The notes: generated from the letters alone by a model not told the origin. A DNA stretch of 64,000 bases from Spirochaetaceae bacterium UBA5556 (GCA_002425765.1 DIMW01000012.1:1-64000), one strand, 5' to 3'. Counted from the stretch's first letter, positions 43,525-52,561 are shown. A program made the numbers and translations.

Positions 43525-44251
43525 TCTCTCCCCCTTCGTCTATCACTTCTTTGAGCAATCTGCCGAGTTCCCCGGACAGATCGATTGTATGCAAAAGTTC
43601 CGGTCTGTAGGCCAGCGTCTTTACAAGGCTCGCCTTGAGCCGCCACCGCGCGATCGCGGCGTGATTGCCGCACACCAGCACTTCCGGGACGTGCATGGTA
43701 GCATATTCTTCAGGCCTTGTATACTGGGGATACTCTAGAAGGCCCGAGGAAAAGCTCTCCTCCGAGAGCGATTCGCCTGAGATAACACCAGGCACCAGGC
43801 GGTATACCGCGTCGATCAGCACCATCGCGGCGACTTCGCCGCTCGAAAGCACATAATCCCCGATGGAGACCACGTCGGTCACCCTCGTGTCGATGACGCG
43901 CTGATCAATGCCCTCGTAGCGCCCGCACAGGATGACGAGGTCCTCCTCCTGCGCGAAATCGGCAGCCATCGCCTGGTTGAAGAGCCTGCCGGAGGGCGTC
44001 ACATAGAGGGTCCGCACCGCCGGAGAACCGGCCGCCTCGAGCGCCCTGTCCAGAGGTTCGGGCTTCATCAGCATACCAGCCCCGCCCCCGAAGACCTCAT
44101 CATCGCACTTGCGGTGACGGTCATGGGCATAATCACGAATGTTGACAAGTTCGTAGGACACGAGGCCCTTCGCGACCGCCCGTTTCATGATCGAGGCCGA
44201 AAAATAGGCATCGAGAATCTCGGGGAAAAGCGAAAGAACCTTGATATTCAT
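43481..44251 (-). CDS. trmD: tRNA (guanine37-N1)-methyltransferase
   Basis: TrmD methylates G37 of tRNAs and prevents frameshifting. The 256 residues contain the SPOUT knot segments LCGRYEGIDQRVID and SIGDYVLSSGE and the tRNA-binding DEVFGGGAGM loop. The ATG that overlaps the rimM stop (ATGA) was chosen over one four codons earlier. The C-terminus extends about 15 residues past the usual end and overlaps rplS. Confidence 0.97.
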   Translation of the reverse strand: MNIKVLSLFPEILDAYFSASIMKRAVAKGLVSYELVNIRDYAHDRHRKCDDEVFGGGAGMLMKPEPLDRALEAAGSPAVRTLYVTPSGRLFNQAMAADFAQEEDLVILCGRYEGIDQRVIDTRVTDVVSIGDYVLSSGEVAAMVLIDAVYRLVPGVISGESLSEESFSSGLLEYPQYTRPEEYATMHVPEVLVCGNHAAIARWRLKASLVKTLAYRPELLHTIDLSGELGRLLKEVIDEGGENEPRTADSGGTGEN

Positions 44252-44775
44252 TCCAGAATCCATGGGCTCACAATCTCGAGCTCACTCTTCTCCTCATCAA
44301 CATTGCCTACAAATTCTCTGCGGAACGGAACAAGTACCGTTCCCCCGCCGTCGCGCCTGACCTCCAGGAGATCGTCGGCGCCCCCCCCGATCACCGCGTC
44401 GATTACGCCGACGCGCAGCCCGCCCACCGTCGCGACCATGCCCACCAGATCGGCGACATAATATTCGCCCGGTTTTTTGGGAGAGGCTCGCTCTCGTGGC
44501 AGAAAGAGCTCGCGGCCCGCAAGCCCGCGCGCCTTCTCGGGCGTCTCGTAGCCGTCAAAGATGATGCTGGCTCCCCAGCCCCCTTCCACGACTCGCAGGA
44601 TCCTCAACGGGCTGGCATCCTCAAGGCCGAGCGATCCGCCAACGAGAATTTCGCTCGCCGCCGCGATGTGCGAAAACTCGCCGGAATAGCTTACGAGCCT
44701 GAGTTCGCCCCCAAGGCCTCTGACAGCACCGAGCCTTGCGACGGCGAGGTAGCCGGGCTTCCGCGTATCACTCAT
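44248..44775 (-). CDS. rimM: Ribosome maturation factor
   Basis: RimM assists 30S head assembly by binding S19. The 175-residue protein has the N-terminal RimM barrel (VARLGAVRGLGGELRL) and the C-terminal PRC-barrel domain (YYVADLVGMVATVGG, ending EIVSPWI). It lies between khpA and trmD as usual. Confidence 0.93.
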   Translation of the reverse strand: MSDTRKPGYLAVARLGAVRGLGGELRLVSYSGEFSHIAAASEILVGGSLGLEDASPLRILRVVEGGWGASIIFDGYETPEKARGLAGRELFLPRERASPKKPGEYYVADLVGMVATVGGLRVGVIDAVIGGGADDLLEVRRDGGGTVLVPFRREFVGNVDEEKSELEIVSPWILE

Positions 44776-44790
44776 GGCGATCGGCCAGGA

Positions 44791-45024
44791 TCAGTCCAGA
44801 ATCTCCAGAATGACACGTTTCGACTGAGATGAGGCGGAGGCAGACAGAATAGTCCGGATCGCACGCGCGATGCGGCCATTCTTGCCGATGACTTTACCGA
44901 TATCGTTCTCCGCGACCCTCAGCTCGAGAATCGTGGATTTTTCGCCCTCAATCACTTTGATGTTGACGGCATCGGGATTATCGACAAGGGATTTGACAAT
45001 ATATTCAACAAGATCGCGTTCCAT
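44791..45024 (-). CDS. khpA: KH-domain RNA-binding protein
   Basis: The 77-residue protein is a single KH domain with the GKVIGKNGRIARAIRTIL signature. KhpA proteins bind many RNAs, often with KhpB, and are regularly encoded between rpsP and rimM. Confidence 0.93.
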   Translation of the reverse strand: MERDLVEYIVKSLVDNPDAVNIKVIEGEKSTILELRVAENDIGKVIGKNGRIARAIRTILSASASSQSKRVILEILD

Positions 45025-45039
45025 ACTATCCCAACCGGC

Positions 45040-45291
45040 TCAGCCGAGCTGTATCCCTTTCTTGTTGAAAAGGGATCTGACGGTGTCGGAGGGCAAAGCG
45101 CCCTTCGAAAGCCACTCTCTGGCCTTGGTCTCGTTGATGTTGAGCTGCTTGTCCTCGGCCTCGATCGGGTGATAGTAGCCGAGCTCATCGATTGTCTTGG
45201 AATCGCGCGCGGAACGGGAATCCATGACGACTATCCGGTAGTATGGCCTGGCCTTCGCGCCGAATCTTTTAAGTCTGATGCGTACGCTCAC
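45040..45291 (-). CDS. rpsP: 30S ribosomal protein S16
   Basis: The 83-residue protein shows the S16 pattern (SVRIRLKRFGAKARPYYRIVVMDSRSARD and LGYYHP). The start is a GTG with AGGAGG six bases upstream. It is the first gene of rpsP-khpA-rimM-trmD-rplS. Confidence 0.97.
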   Translation of the reverse strand: MSVRIRLKRFGAKARPYYRIVVMDSRSARDSKTIDELGYYHPIEAEDKQLNINETKAREWLSKGALPSDTVRSLFNKKGIQLG

Positions 45292-45391
45292 GAAAATCCT
45301 CCTGATTTTGAAAAATCGCTGTGTGGGCTCCGTTTTGTCCGCACATCCGTTCCCGTGCGAAGCCCGAATAAGGGAACATGCGCCAGAAGTT

Positions 45392-45419
45392 TATATACTA
45401 TTACCCGGCATGAAGTCAA
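45392..45419 (-). promoter_or_regulatory. Promoter of the rpsP operon
   Basis: On the minus strand TTGACT (45414-45419) and TATATA (45392-45397) are 16 bases apart; TATAAA two bases further on gives 18. The leader to the rpsP GTG is about 95 nt. Confidence 0.65.
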
Positions 45420-45440
45420 CTCGGCGCGGGCGGCCTCGGC

Positions 45441-45479
45441 TTGCCACAAGCGCCGAGTTGGAGTAGGTTCCAGACTATG
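45441..45479 (+). promoter_or_regulatory. Candidate promoter for a leaderless dus transcript
   Basis: TTGCCA (45441-45446) is followed after 17 bases by TAGGTT (45464-45469), a weak -10 box, and the ATG seven bases later. A GGAG at 45460-45463 lies 13 bases from the ATG, too far for a normal ribosome binding site. Confidence 0.4.
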
Positions 45480-46460
45480 GTTCCCTTTCTCCGCGGCTCT
45501 TTGCTTCTGGCCCCCATGGTCGGCATCACGAACAGAGCGTTCCGGACATTCGTGCACGAGTTGGGGGACGCCGACTGGTACATGACCGAAATGGCGAGCG
45601 CCGAAGCCTTTCTCTCCGGCGGAAGGAACGAGGCGGTCTACCTCGACCCGGCGCCCTGTCCAAGCCGTACATCGGTGCAGTTCGCCGCGCGCAGCCCGGA
45701 TTCGCTCGCCGCCGCATGCCGCGCGCTGTCCCGGGCGCCCGACGAGCGGCGCCCCGCGGGAATCGACATCAATATGGGCTGCGCGGCTCCCCGCATCAAA
45801 AGCTCCGGCCGGGGCGCCGCCCTCCTCGACAACGCGCCGCTGGCGAAAGAAATGGTCGCCGCGGCACGAGAAAACTGGGCCGGGATCCTTTCCGCGAAGA
45901 TCCGCCTCAGCGCCGCACAGGGCGAGGAAGGCACCATCCTTCTGGCAAAAACCCTCGCGGAGGCTGGCCTAGATTTTCTCGTGGTCCACGCGAGGCTCGA
46001 CACGCAGAAGTTCCGGCGCAGGGCCGACCACGGCTTCGCGCTCGCGCTCGCAAAGGAACTTCCGATTCCCGTCATGGCGAACGGCGACATCTCGACGGCC
46101 GAGGAGTGCCGCTCGCTTCTTGCTTCGGGAAACATCCACAGCCTGATGATCGGCCGGGCCGCGGTGCGCGAGCCCTGGCTCTTCCGTGACCTGCATGCCG
46201 GACTCAGCGGGCGGTCCGAGATTTCGCCCGAAACACAGGACCTTATGACGATCGGCCTGCGCTACATCGACCTGGCCGAGGCCATGCTCCCGCCGGAATG
46301 GCAGAAAGAGACCTGCCGGCGCATCTTTTCGTACTATTCGGACAACGTGAGCTTCGCCCACTACCTCAAGTTTTCGCTCATCAATTCGCCCTCGCTCGAG
46401 GGAATGCGGGGTATCGTAAAAAAATATTTCGACGAGGTCCCCCAGGACAGGTACCGCTAG
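45477..46460 (+). CDS. dus: tRNA-dihydrouridine synthase
   Basis: The FMN enzyme (327 aa) reduces uridines in tRNA. Family motifs are LAPMVGITNRAFR, DINMGCAAPRIKSSGRGAAL with the catalytic cysteine, KIRLS, LVVHARLD and the FMN-binding VMANGDI and LMIGRAA. A C-terminal helical domain is present. Which positions it modifies cannot be told. It lies divergent from the rpsP operon. Confidence 0.93.
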   Translation: MVPFLRGSLLLAPMVGITNRAFRTFVHELGDADWYMTEMASAEAFLSGGRNEAVYLDPAPCPSRTSVQFAARSPDSLAAACRALSRAPDERRPAGIDINMGCAAPRIKSSGRGAALLDNAPLAKEMVAAARENWAGILSAKIRLSAAQGEEGTILLAKTLAEAGLDFLVVHARLDTQKFRRRADHGFALALAKELPIPVMANGDISTAEECRSLLASGNIHSLMIGRAAVREPWLFRDLHAGLSGRSEISPETQDLMTIGLRYIDLAEAMLPPEWQKETCRRIFSYYSDNVSFAHYLKFSLINSPSLEGMRGIVKKYFDEVPQDRYR

Positions 46461-46521
46461 GATGTCTCTGCTGCGGAAAAAGACGGCGCGAAGCGTCCGT
46501 ACGCGCATATCTTTATTTGAC

Positions 46522-46550
46522 TTGACAATACACACTTTTACATTTATAGT
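46522..46550 (+). promoter_or_regulatory. Promoter of the second acyl-CoA synthetase gene
   Basis: A perfect TTGACA (46522-46527) and TATAGT (46545-46550) are 17 bases apart. Transcription should start near 46557, leaving a 30-nt leader that contains AGGAAGGGG. Confidence 0.85.
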
Positions 46551-46586
46551 AATTATGTCAATTAATACAGGAAGGGGCTTAAGACA

Positions 46587-48536
46587 ATGGCAGATACCAT
46601 TCCTCAGATGTTTATCGAAATCACACAAAAACAGCCGGACATCACTGTGCAACTTTCAAAAGACGCACAGGGCAAATTCCAACCCACACCTTATGGCACG
46701 CTCCTGAAAGAAGCGGGCGCGTGCGCTCACGGGCTGCAAAAACGCGGCATCCGACGAGGGGACAACATCGGGTTTATCTCCGACAACCGCAAGGAGTGGC
46801 TCGTCGCGGATCTCGCCATGCTCGGCCTCGGCGCCGCGGATGTGCCGCGCGGCTGCGACGCGACTGCGCAGGAAATCGCCTATATCTTAAGCTGGAGCGA
46901 GTGCGCGACCGTCATTCTCGAAAATGACCGCCAGCTTCAAAAAATCCTCGACATAAAAGCGGACCGTCTTCCCTTCGGCTCCCGGTCGCTCAAAGAAGCA
47001 CCCTACGCGCATCTGAAGACCATCATTCTGTTCGAACCCCCCTCGCGGCACGTCGCTGATGAGGCACGGAACGCGGGCTTAGACGTCCTCTCCTTCTCAG
47101 ACATTATGGAAGAAGGGAGAACCCTCTACGAAAAGGAACCAGAATTCTTCCTAGACGAGGCCGCGAAAGGCGGGCGCAACGACATCGCGACCATCATCTA
47201 CACTTCCGGGACGACGGGAGACCCGAAAGGAGTCATGCTGAGCCACGGCAACTTCCTGCATCAGACCGAGTACCTGCCCAGCGTCATTGGAGTAAAAAGC
47301 GGCGACAGATTTCTCTCCGTGCTCCCCGTGTGGCACTCCTTCGAGCGGGCCGTCCAGTACATCATACTGCAGGCGGGAGCCACGATCGCCTACTCGAAAC
47401 CCGTGGGCTCTATTCTGCTCGCGGACATGCAGGCGGTGCAGCCGCAGTGGTTCACCTCCGTCCCCCGAATCTGGGAATCGATCAAAGACGGCGTGTACAA
47501 GACAATCCGCCAGAGCGGTAACGTCAAGAAGGCCATGTTCTCGATGTTTGTCGGCATTGGCGAGGCGCAAGCCTATTTCAGAAATATGCTGCTCGACAGG
47601 CTTCCGAAATTTTCGCCGCGCTCTCGGGCCGTCGACATCGGCGTGGCGATTATTCCCTTTGCGCTCCTGACGCCCCTGCGCGCCCTGGGCGATGTGCTCG
47701 TGTTCAAAAAAATAAAGGAAAAACTCGGCACGGGCTTCATCGCGGGCATTTCCGGGGGCGGGGCCCTTCCCCCCTCCGTCGACAAATTCTTCGATGCGCT
47801 CGGAATTCTCATTCTTGAAGGCTATGGGCTCACCGAAACGGCACCGGTGCTTGGGGTCAGAATAAAAACTCACCCCGTGACAGGCACCGTCGGCCCCATT
47901 CACAGGGGAACCGAAATCCGCATCGTCGATGAACATGGCCAGGTTCTCCCCGCCGGGAAAAAAGGGATTATCCAAGTGCGTGGTCCGCAAGTCATGCTCG
48001 GCTACTACAAACGCCCCGACCTCACCGCCAAAATCCTCTCCGATGATGGCTGGCTCGATACGGGAGACCTCGGCATGCTCACTATTCACGGCGAAATAAA
48101 AATCGTCGGACGCGCAAAAGACACCATCGTGTTGCGCGGTGGTGAAAATATCGAACCTGTCCCTATAGAGCAGCGATTGTGCGAGAGTCTCTATATTCAG
48201 CAGACAGTCGTGCTCGGCCAAGACCAGAGGTATCTGGCCGCCCTCATTGTGCCGCGCGAGGAAGCACTCATTCAGTGGGCGGAAGAAAATGAAATCCCCT
48301 TCGATGATTACGCATCGCTCCTTGAGCAGCCGGAGGTGAAAGAGCTGATCGATAGCGAGATCAACGCGTCCGTAAGTATGAAGAATGGTTTCAAACCATT
48401 TGAGCGGATATTCCGCTTCGCCCTTCTAGCAACGCCATTTGAACCCGGCCGTGAGCTCTCGGCAAAGCAGGAACTGAAGCGGCACACCGTCAACGAGCTG
48501 TACAAAAGCCAGATACGATCACTGTTCGCGGAATAG
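46587..48536 (+). CDS. AMP-dependent long-chain acyl-CoA synthetase
   Basis: The 649-residue enzyme activates a fatty acid to acyl-CoA. ANL motifs are IIYTSGTTGDPKGVMLSHG near 205, GYGLTETAP near 415, TGDLGML near 490 and GRAKDTIVLRGGENIEP near 510. It is longer than the synthetase at 7.4 kb and has the FadD15/FACL-type linker with a hydrophobic segment at about 345-370 that may touch the membrane. The strong promoter and ribosome binding site suggest high expression. Confidence 0.92.
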   Translation: MADTIPQMFIEITQKQPDITVQLSKDAQGKFQPTPYGTLLKEAGACAHGLQKRGIRRGDNIGFISDNRKEWLVADLAMLGLGAADVPRGCDATAQEIAYILSWSECATVILENDRQLQKILDIKADRLPFGSRSLKEAPYAHLKTIILFEPPSRHVADEARNAGLDVLSFSDIMEEGRTLYEKEPEFFLDEAAKGGRNDIATIIYTSGTTGDPKGVMLSHGNFLHQTEYLPSVIGVKSGDRFLSVLPVWHSFERAVQYIILQAGATIAYSKPVGSILLADMQAVQPQWFTSVPRIWESIKDGVYKTIRQSGNVKKAMFSMFVGIGEAQAYFRNMLLDRLPKFSPRSRAVDIGVAIIPFALLTPLRALGDVLVFKKIKEKLGTGFIAGISGGGALPPSVDKFFDALGILILEGYGLTETAPVLGVRIKTHPVTGTVGPIHRGTEIRIVDEHGQVLPAGKKGIIQVRGPQVMLGYYKRPDLTAKILSDDGWLDTGDLGMLTIHGEIKIVGRAKDTIVLRGGENIEPVPIEQRLCESLYIQQTVVLGQDQRYLAALIVPREEALIQWAEENEIPFDDYASLLEQPEVKELIDSEINASVSMKNGFKPFERIFRFALLATPFEPGRELSAKQELKRHTVNELYKSQIRSLFAE

Positions 48537-48548
48537 TCCGACGACGGC

Positions 48549-49424
48549 TCAACTCACTTCGATGTCGCCCAATACACTCTTCACATAGAGCCGCCGGGCT
48601 CCATCGCCGGTGCGGAAGGCGCAGCGCTGCGGCCCCATGCCCGCGGCGTTCACCGAATGAATGGTCTCGATGCGACCGGAGAGTGTCTCAGCCCTGAACT
48701 CGACACTGCTGTGCTCAAGCTGAACGGCAATATCGCCGGAATATGTCTGAATTTCTCCTCCGCCGAAAAGCCCCATGACTTCAAATTCGATATCACCTTT
48801 GTTGGAGATAAGCCTGATTCGTCCCCCAACCCCACGCACATTCATCTTGCCCTGTTCGGAGACGGCCGCCACATTTTTCTCGACCTGATCGATGAACGCC
48901 GATCCATTCTGTATCTCCACTTGAGCCGATCCGGAAATTCTGTTGCACCTGAGCACTCCATCGATGCTCCTCGCAGAGCAGCCCTCGCTATTCTCGATAT
49001 GAATGACCCCACTCACGCTCGAAGCCTCGACGAACCTAGCCCCCGAGATGCCAATATTTCCTTGCTCCGTAATGACAAGAACGTTTGAAGGTATATTGCG
49101 AACCTGGATAGAACCTCTTGAAGAATGCACCTCGATGTCGGAAACCTGCGATGGGATAAAGACATCACACTTATTGATCCGCACGAAATCATTCGCCATG
49201 ACATCGAGAATGGCGATGCTCTCGGCGTGCCGGACCCTGCAGGACCACGCATCGATCTCGCCTGAGACACCCTCAAGCTCGACATAATAATGAAGATCCG
49301 CATCCTCGGACCTCGTAACGGTGATGTCTCCCTCTGAAACACGCAGCACAATTCGTCGTGTATTTTCTATGCTCTGAACATCCTCGAAAAATCGAAAATC
49401 TATATCAACACCTTCGGTGCGCAT
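48549..49424 (-). CDS. DUF4097-type beta-helix protein
   Basis: The protein (291 aa) is almost entirely short beta strands with repeated turns such as SSRGSIQVRN, TEQGNIGISG and TYSGDIAVQL, the DUF4097 adhesin-like pattern. No signal peptide or HAAS domain is seen, so it may be cytoplasmic. GGAGG lies nine bases before the ATG. It is divergent from the envelope locus at 49.6 kb. Confidence 0.72.
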   Translation of the reverse strand: MRTEGVDIDFRFFEDVQSIENTRRIVLRVSEGDITVTRSEDADLHYYVELEGVSGEIDAWSCRVRHAESIAILDVMANDFVRINKCDVFIPSQVSDIEVHSSRGSIQVRNIPSNVLVITEQGNIGISGARFVEASSVSGVIHIENSEGCSARSIDGVLRCNRISGSAQVEIQNGSAFIDQVEKNVAAVSEQGKMNVRGVGGRIRLISNKGDIEFEVMGLFGGGEIQTYSGDIAVQLEHSSVEFRAETLSGRIETIHSVNAAGMGPQRCAFRTGDGARRLYVKSVLGDIEVS

Positions 49425-49500
49425 CCAACATTGCCTCCACTCGCTGAATCCGATCCGTACCCACCCCAGGTCTTGGAGCAGAAATTAATTATTTTTTAAA

Positions 49501-49529
49501 ATTATACCACAGCTTGTTATTTTTGACGA
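49501..49529 (-). promoter_or_regulatory. Promoter of the DUF4097 gene
   Basis: On the minus strand TCGTCA (49524-49529) and a perfect TATAAT (49501-49506) are 17 bases apart. The leader would be about 70 nt. It is back to back with the promoter at 49548-49576. Confidence 0.55.
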
Positions 49530-49547
49530 GAACCTAAGGGCAAAGGC

Positions 49548-49576
49548 TTGACGGCAGGATTTTTTGGTTTTATAAT
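49548..49576 (+). promoter_or_regulatory. Strong promoter of the ABC/FtsX/LolA-like locus
   Basis: TTGACG (49548-49553) and a perfect TATAAT (49571-49576) are 17 bases apart, with expected start near 49583. Confidence 0.85.
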
Positions 49577-49607
49577 GCATTTATAGTTTATAATGCAAAC
49601 TAGTTTG
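49569..49607. promoter_or_regulatory. Putative operator cluster for the winged-helix regulator
   Basis: The direct repeat TTTATAATGCA occurs at 49569-49579 and 49587-49597. The perfect 12-bp palindrome CAAACTAGTTTG follows at 49596-49607. Both lie on and just after the -10 box, where a bound repressor would block transcription. The regulator encoded second in the locus is the natural candidate. Confidence 0.55.
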
Positions 49608-49628
49608 TAATAAAGAAAAGAGGGATAT

Positions 49629-50276
49629 ATGGATATACCCGACGAGAAGTTGCAGGAATTTGAATCCACGCTCAAAGAGATCCGCGACGCGGCCATAAGC
49701 GACTCCAAATTATTCTCCGACCGAGATTTCCGCAGGGCCATCATTTGGCTTTCTTTCGGATTTAGCCTTGTGATTGCGGCATTCTGCGTGGCGGGCCATA
49801 CACTGGTCGCCAGCAGGGACCCCTCCGCGGGGAACCCCTCCACCCTGATATTCTGGGCATTCATTATTCTGCTTGCGATCGGAGGGACAATCAAAATCAC
49901 GCTGATCTCCAGGATAATGGCGCGGAAGAACAAGACGCTCGCCAGTGTGCTCCGCATCATCTACGGCAAGGGACCCGTCACCGTGCTTATCGCCGCCATT
50001 GCCTCGATTATCGTGACTTCAGCGTTCTTCATCTCCGCGGGCCTCGGTCCGCTCATAATATCCCTTTCCGCTGTTCTTATTTCATTTGGGCTGTTCACAC
50101 TCGACATGCGCATCCGGCTGCCCGAATTCAGGGCACTCGCGTGGTCTCTCCTGATATCGGGTCTGCTGACGCTTTTCTTTGTTCAACAGTCCCCGTGGTT
50201 GTGGGGCGGCCTCGTGTGGGGAGGATCGTTTTTCGTGCTCGGTGTGGATGGACTCATCGCGATGAGAGCATCATGA
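49629..50276 (+). CDS. Polytopic membrane protein
   Basis: The 215-residue protein has a soluble acidic N-terminus (1-38) and about six membrane segments from residue 40. No family is recognised with confidence. GAGGG lies four bases before the ATG. Its stop overlaps the regulator gene as ATGA. A membrane protein paired with a winged-helix regulator suggests sensing at the membrane (inference). Confidence 0.7.
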   Translation: MDIPDEKLQEFESTLKEIRDAAISDSKLFSDRDFRRAIIWLSFGFSLVIAAFCVAGHTLVASRDPSAGNPSTLIFWAFIILLAIGGTIKITLISRIMARKNKTLASVLRIIYGKGPVTVLIAAIASIIVTSAFFISAGLGPLIISLSAVLISFGLFTLDMRIRLPEFRALAWSLLISGLLTLFFVQQSPWLWGGLVWGGSFFVLGVDGLIAMRAS

Positions 50277-50581
50277 ACCTGCCGGACCTCGATAAAGTCA
50301 TTCATGAGCGGGCACGGCTGCGCATTCTTGCCTGCCTCGTATCTCATCCCATGCATACATGTTCGTTCACCGAACTCAAAGAATCGCTCGACATGACCGC
50401 GGGAAACCTCTCGTCGCAACTCTCGGTGCTCGAAAGTTCAGAATATATTGAGATTAAAAAGAAATTCCGCGGCAAGAAACCGCTTACCGAAGTTGTGCTG
50501 ACGGGAAAGGGTTCCGAAGAGTTTGGAAAGTATATCGATACGCTCGATCAGATGATCGCGGCACTCAAGCCCAAGAAATAA
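50273..50581 (+). CDS. Winged-helix transcriptional regulator
   Basis: The 102-residue protein has a winged-helix DNA-binding domain of the MarR/ArsR-like type (ARLRILACLVSH, FTELKESLDMTAGNLSSQLSVLES, then a wing with KKKFRGKKPLTEVVLTGKG). It probably controls its own locus through the palindrome at 49596-49607. It is followed 11 bases later by the ABC ATPase gene. Confidence 0.85.
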   Translation: MNLPDLDKVIHERARLRILACLVSHPMHTCSFTELKESLDMTAGNLSSQLSVLESSEYIEIKKKFRGKKPLTEVVLTGKGSEEFGKYIDTLDQMIAALKPKK

Positions 50582-50592
50582 AGGGGACTTCT

Positions 50593-51291
50593 ATGGCGAA
50601 AGTAGTTTTGGCATTGAGAAATGTGACAAAGGTATACGGGAGGGGGGAAGCCGAGGTCACCGCGCTTCACCACATTTCGCTGGCCTTCGGGGAAGGCGAA
50701 TTCGCCGCGGTGGTCGGGCCCTCGGGCTCGGGGAAGACGACGCTTCTCAACATCATCGGCTGCCTCGACTCTCCCACGGGGGGAGAACTCGTGTGGAAGG
50801 GTATCCAGATGAAATCGATGAGCAAGGCCGAACTCGCGGCCTATCGGCGCGCTCACGTCTCCTTTGTCTTCCAGTCCTACAATTTGATCCCTGTCCTCAC
50901 CGTCACCGAAAATGTCGAATTGCCGCTCCTCATCGAGGGAAATCGCAACAAGGCTCACGTTCGCGAACGCGCAGAGGCTATCATCGCGATGGTCGGACTC
51001 TCTGAGAAAGCGAACCGTTACCCCACCGAGCTCTCTGGAGGTCAGGAACAGCGCGTCGCCATCGCGCGGGCTCTCGTCAAAAAACCCAGCATCGTCCTCG
51101 CCGACGAGCCCACCGCCAACCTCGACACCCACACCGCACACGAAATAATCGAACTGATGAATGAAATCAATAAGAAGACGAATACCACGTTCCTCTTCTC
51201 GACGCATGATTCACGCATCATGGAGCTGGCGCATCGCGTCATCACCCTGCGGGACGGCCAGATTGAGAGCGATGAGAGGCATGAGTCATGA
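50593..51291 (+). CDS. ABC transporter ATPase of the MacB/LolD type
   Basis: The 232-residue ATPase has Walker A VGPSGSGKTT, Q-loop FVFQSYNLIPVLT, signature LSGGQEQRVAIARA, Walker B IVLADEPTANLD and the H-loop STHD. The NLIPVLTVTENVELPL segment and GCLDSPTGGE are typical of LolD/MacB ATPases that drive FtsX-type permeases by mechanotransmission. AGGGGA precedes the ATG. Its end overlaps the first permease as ATGA. Confidence 0.93.
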   Translation: MAKVVLALRNVTKVYGRGEAEVTALHHISLAFGEGEFAAVVGPSGSGKTTLLNIIGCLDSPTGGELVWKGIQMKSMSKAELAAYRRAHVSFVFQSYNLIPVLTVTENVELPLLIEGNRNKAHVRERAEAIIAMVGLSEKANRYPTELSGGQEQRVAIARALVKKPSIVLADEPTANLDTHTAHEIIELMNEINKKTNTTFLFSTHDSRIMELAHRVITLRDGQIESDERHES

Positions 51292-52550
51292 AAATGAATA
51301 ATAGCATGCTCTTTCAGATCGCGCTGCGCAACGTGGCGCGCCACCATAGACGCACCGCGATCACCGCCATCGTGCTCATGGTCGGGATCGGCGTGTTCAT
51401 AATGTTCCAGTCGCTGCTCGCGGGGATGGACAGGGTGACTATCGATACGGCGATAGACTATGACAATGGTTCAATACGCGTGAGATCGAAGGATTATGAG
51501 GCGCACGCGACGAGCCAGCCTCTCGAATACGGCATTCAAAACGCCGGTGGCATAATGGCCGGACTGGGCGCGCTGTTGCCTGCCGGCAGCACCTGGACGC
51601 CTCGTACGCGATTCTATGCGCAGGTTTCGAACTGGAGGGACGAGACGCCGGCGCTGGCATTCGTGATACAGCCGGATACGGACCAGGCGGTCTTCAAAAC
51701 CGCGGAGGAAGTGGTGGGCGGTGGCTGGGGGGGCGCGACGAAGGCCGTGATCGGCGCGGACCTGGCGCGAGACCTGAGAGTCGGAGAGGGCGACAGCATT
51801 GTGGTGACGGCGGTGCTGCCCAATGGGAGCCTCAACGCGATCGAGCTGGAAGTCGGGGGAATCGCCGATTTGCCGCTCTCTTCACTCTCGCAGCAGGCCA
51901 TCTATATGACGGCGCAGGACGCCGAGACGCTTGTGGGCGCGCCCCTGCCCGTCACCGAAATCGACATCCGCATACCTCCCGCATCGAGGCTCGACGGGCT
52001 TGTCGCCCAGGCGGACGCGGCGGCTTCCCGCATCGAGGAGGGCCACGGCGATCTCGCCGCGGTCAGCATCGGAGAGGCTATGCGCGACTACCTCGCGATG
52101 CGGAACATGAAATCGAAATTTGCCTACATCATCATTGTCATCGTTCTTCTGATCAGCTCCGTCGGCATCTTCAACACAATTCTCATGAGCATGTACTCGC
52201 GGATACGGGAAATAGGCGTTTTGGCCGCGTATGGGCTCGAACCAGCGCAGATCAAGCGCCTCTTCTCGCTGGAAGGAGTGTGCATCGGCGTCATAGGGAG
52301 TCTCGGCGGCGTCCTTCTGGGTGCGGTCTTCGTATGGTGGCTTGTCGGCCATGGCATATCCTTCGGCGGAATGTTCGGCGGCCTCGATCTTGGCAACTTG
52401 CCCAAAGACCTCTTTATCAGAGGTGAATGGAATCCCGCCACGTTCATTCAAGGGTTTATCTTCGGCGTCCTCGTCTCATGGCTGGCGAGCCTCATGCCGG
52501 CGCGCAAGGCGAGCAGCATCGAAGTGACCGAAGCCCTGCGCTTCGTATAA
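51288..52550 (+). CDS. FtsX-like ABC permease (LolC/E type)
   Basis: The 420-residue permease has one N-terminal membrane segment (about 20-45), a large periplasmic domain (about 45-275) and three C-terminal segments. The cytoplasmic loop IREIGVLAAYGLEPAQIKRLFSLEG is an FtsX-domain hallmark. With the next gene it should form a LolCE-like heterodimer that extracts lipoproteins or lipids from the inner membrane. Confidence 0.9.
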   Translation: MKMNNSMLFQIALRNVARHHRRTAITAIVLMVGIGVFIMFQSLLAGMDRVTIDTAIDYDNGSIRVRSKDYEAHATSQPLEYGIQNAGGIMAGLGALLPAGSTWTPRTRFYAQVSNWRDETPALAFVIQPDTDQAVFKTAEEVVGGGWGGATKAVIGADLARDLRVGEGDSIVVTAVLPNGSLNAIELEVGGIADLPLSSLSQQAIYMTAQDAETLVGAPLPVTEIDIRIPPASRLDGLVAQADAAASRIEEGHGDLAAVSIGEAMRDYLAMRNMKSKFAYIIIVIVLLISSVGIFNTILMSMYSRIREIGVLAAYGLEPAQIKRLFSLEGVCIGVIGSLGGVLLGAVFVWWLVGHGISFGGMFGGLDLGNLPKDLFIRGEWNPATFIQGFIFGVLVSWLASLMPARKASSIEVTEALRFV

Positions 52551-52561
52551 GGGAGAAAAAC

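Noticed and set aside
47151..48221. Minus-strand open frame inside the second acyl-CoA synthetase
   Set aside because: It mirrors a gene with all ANL motifs; no independent start signal.
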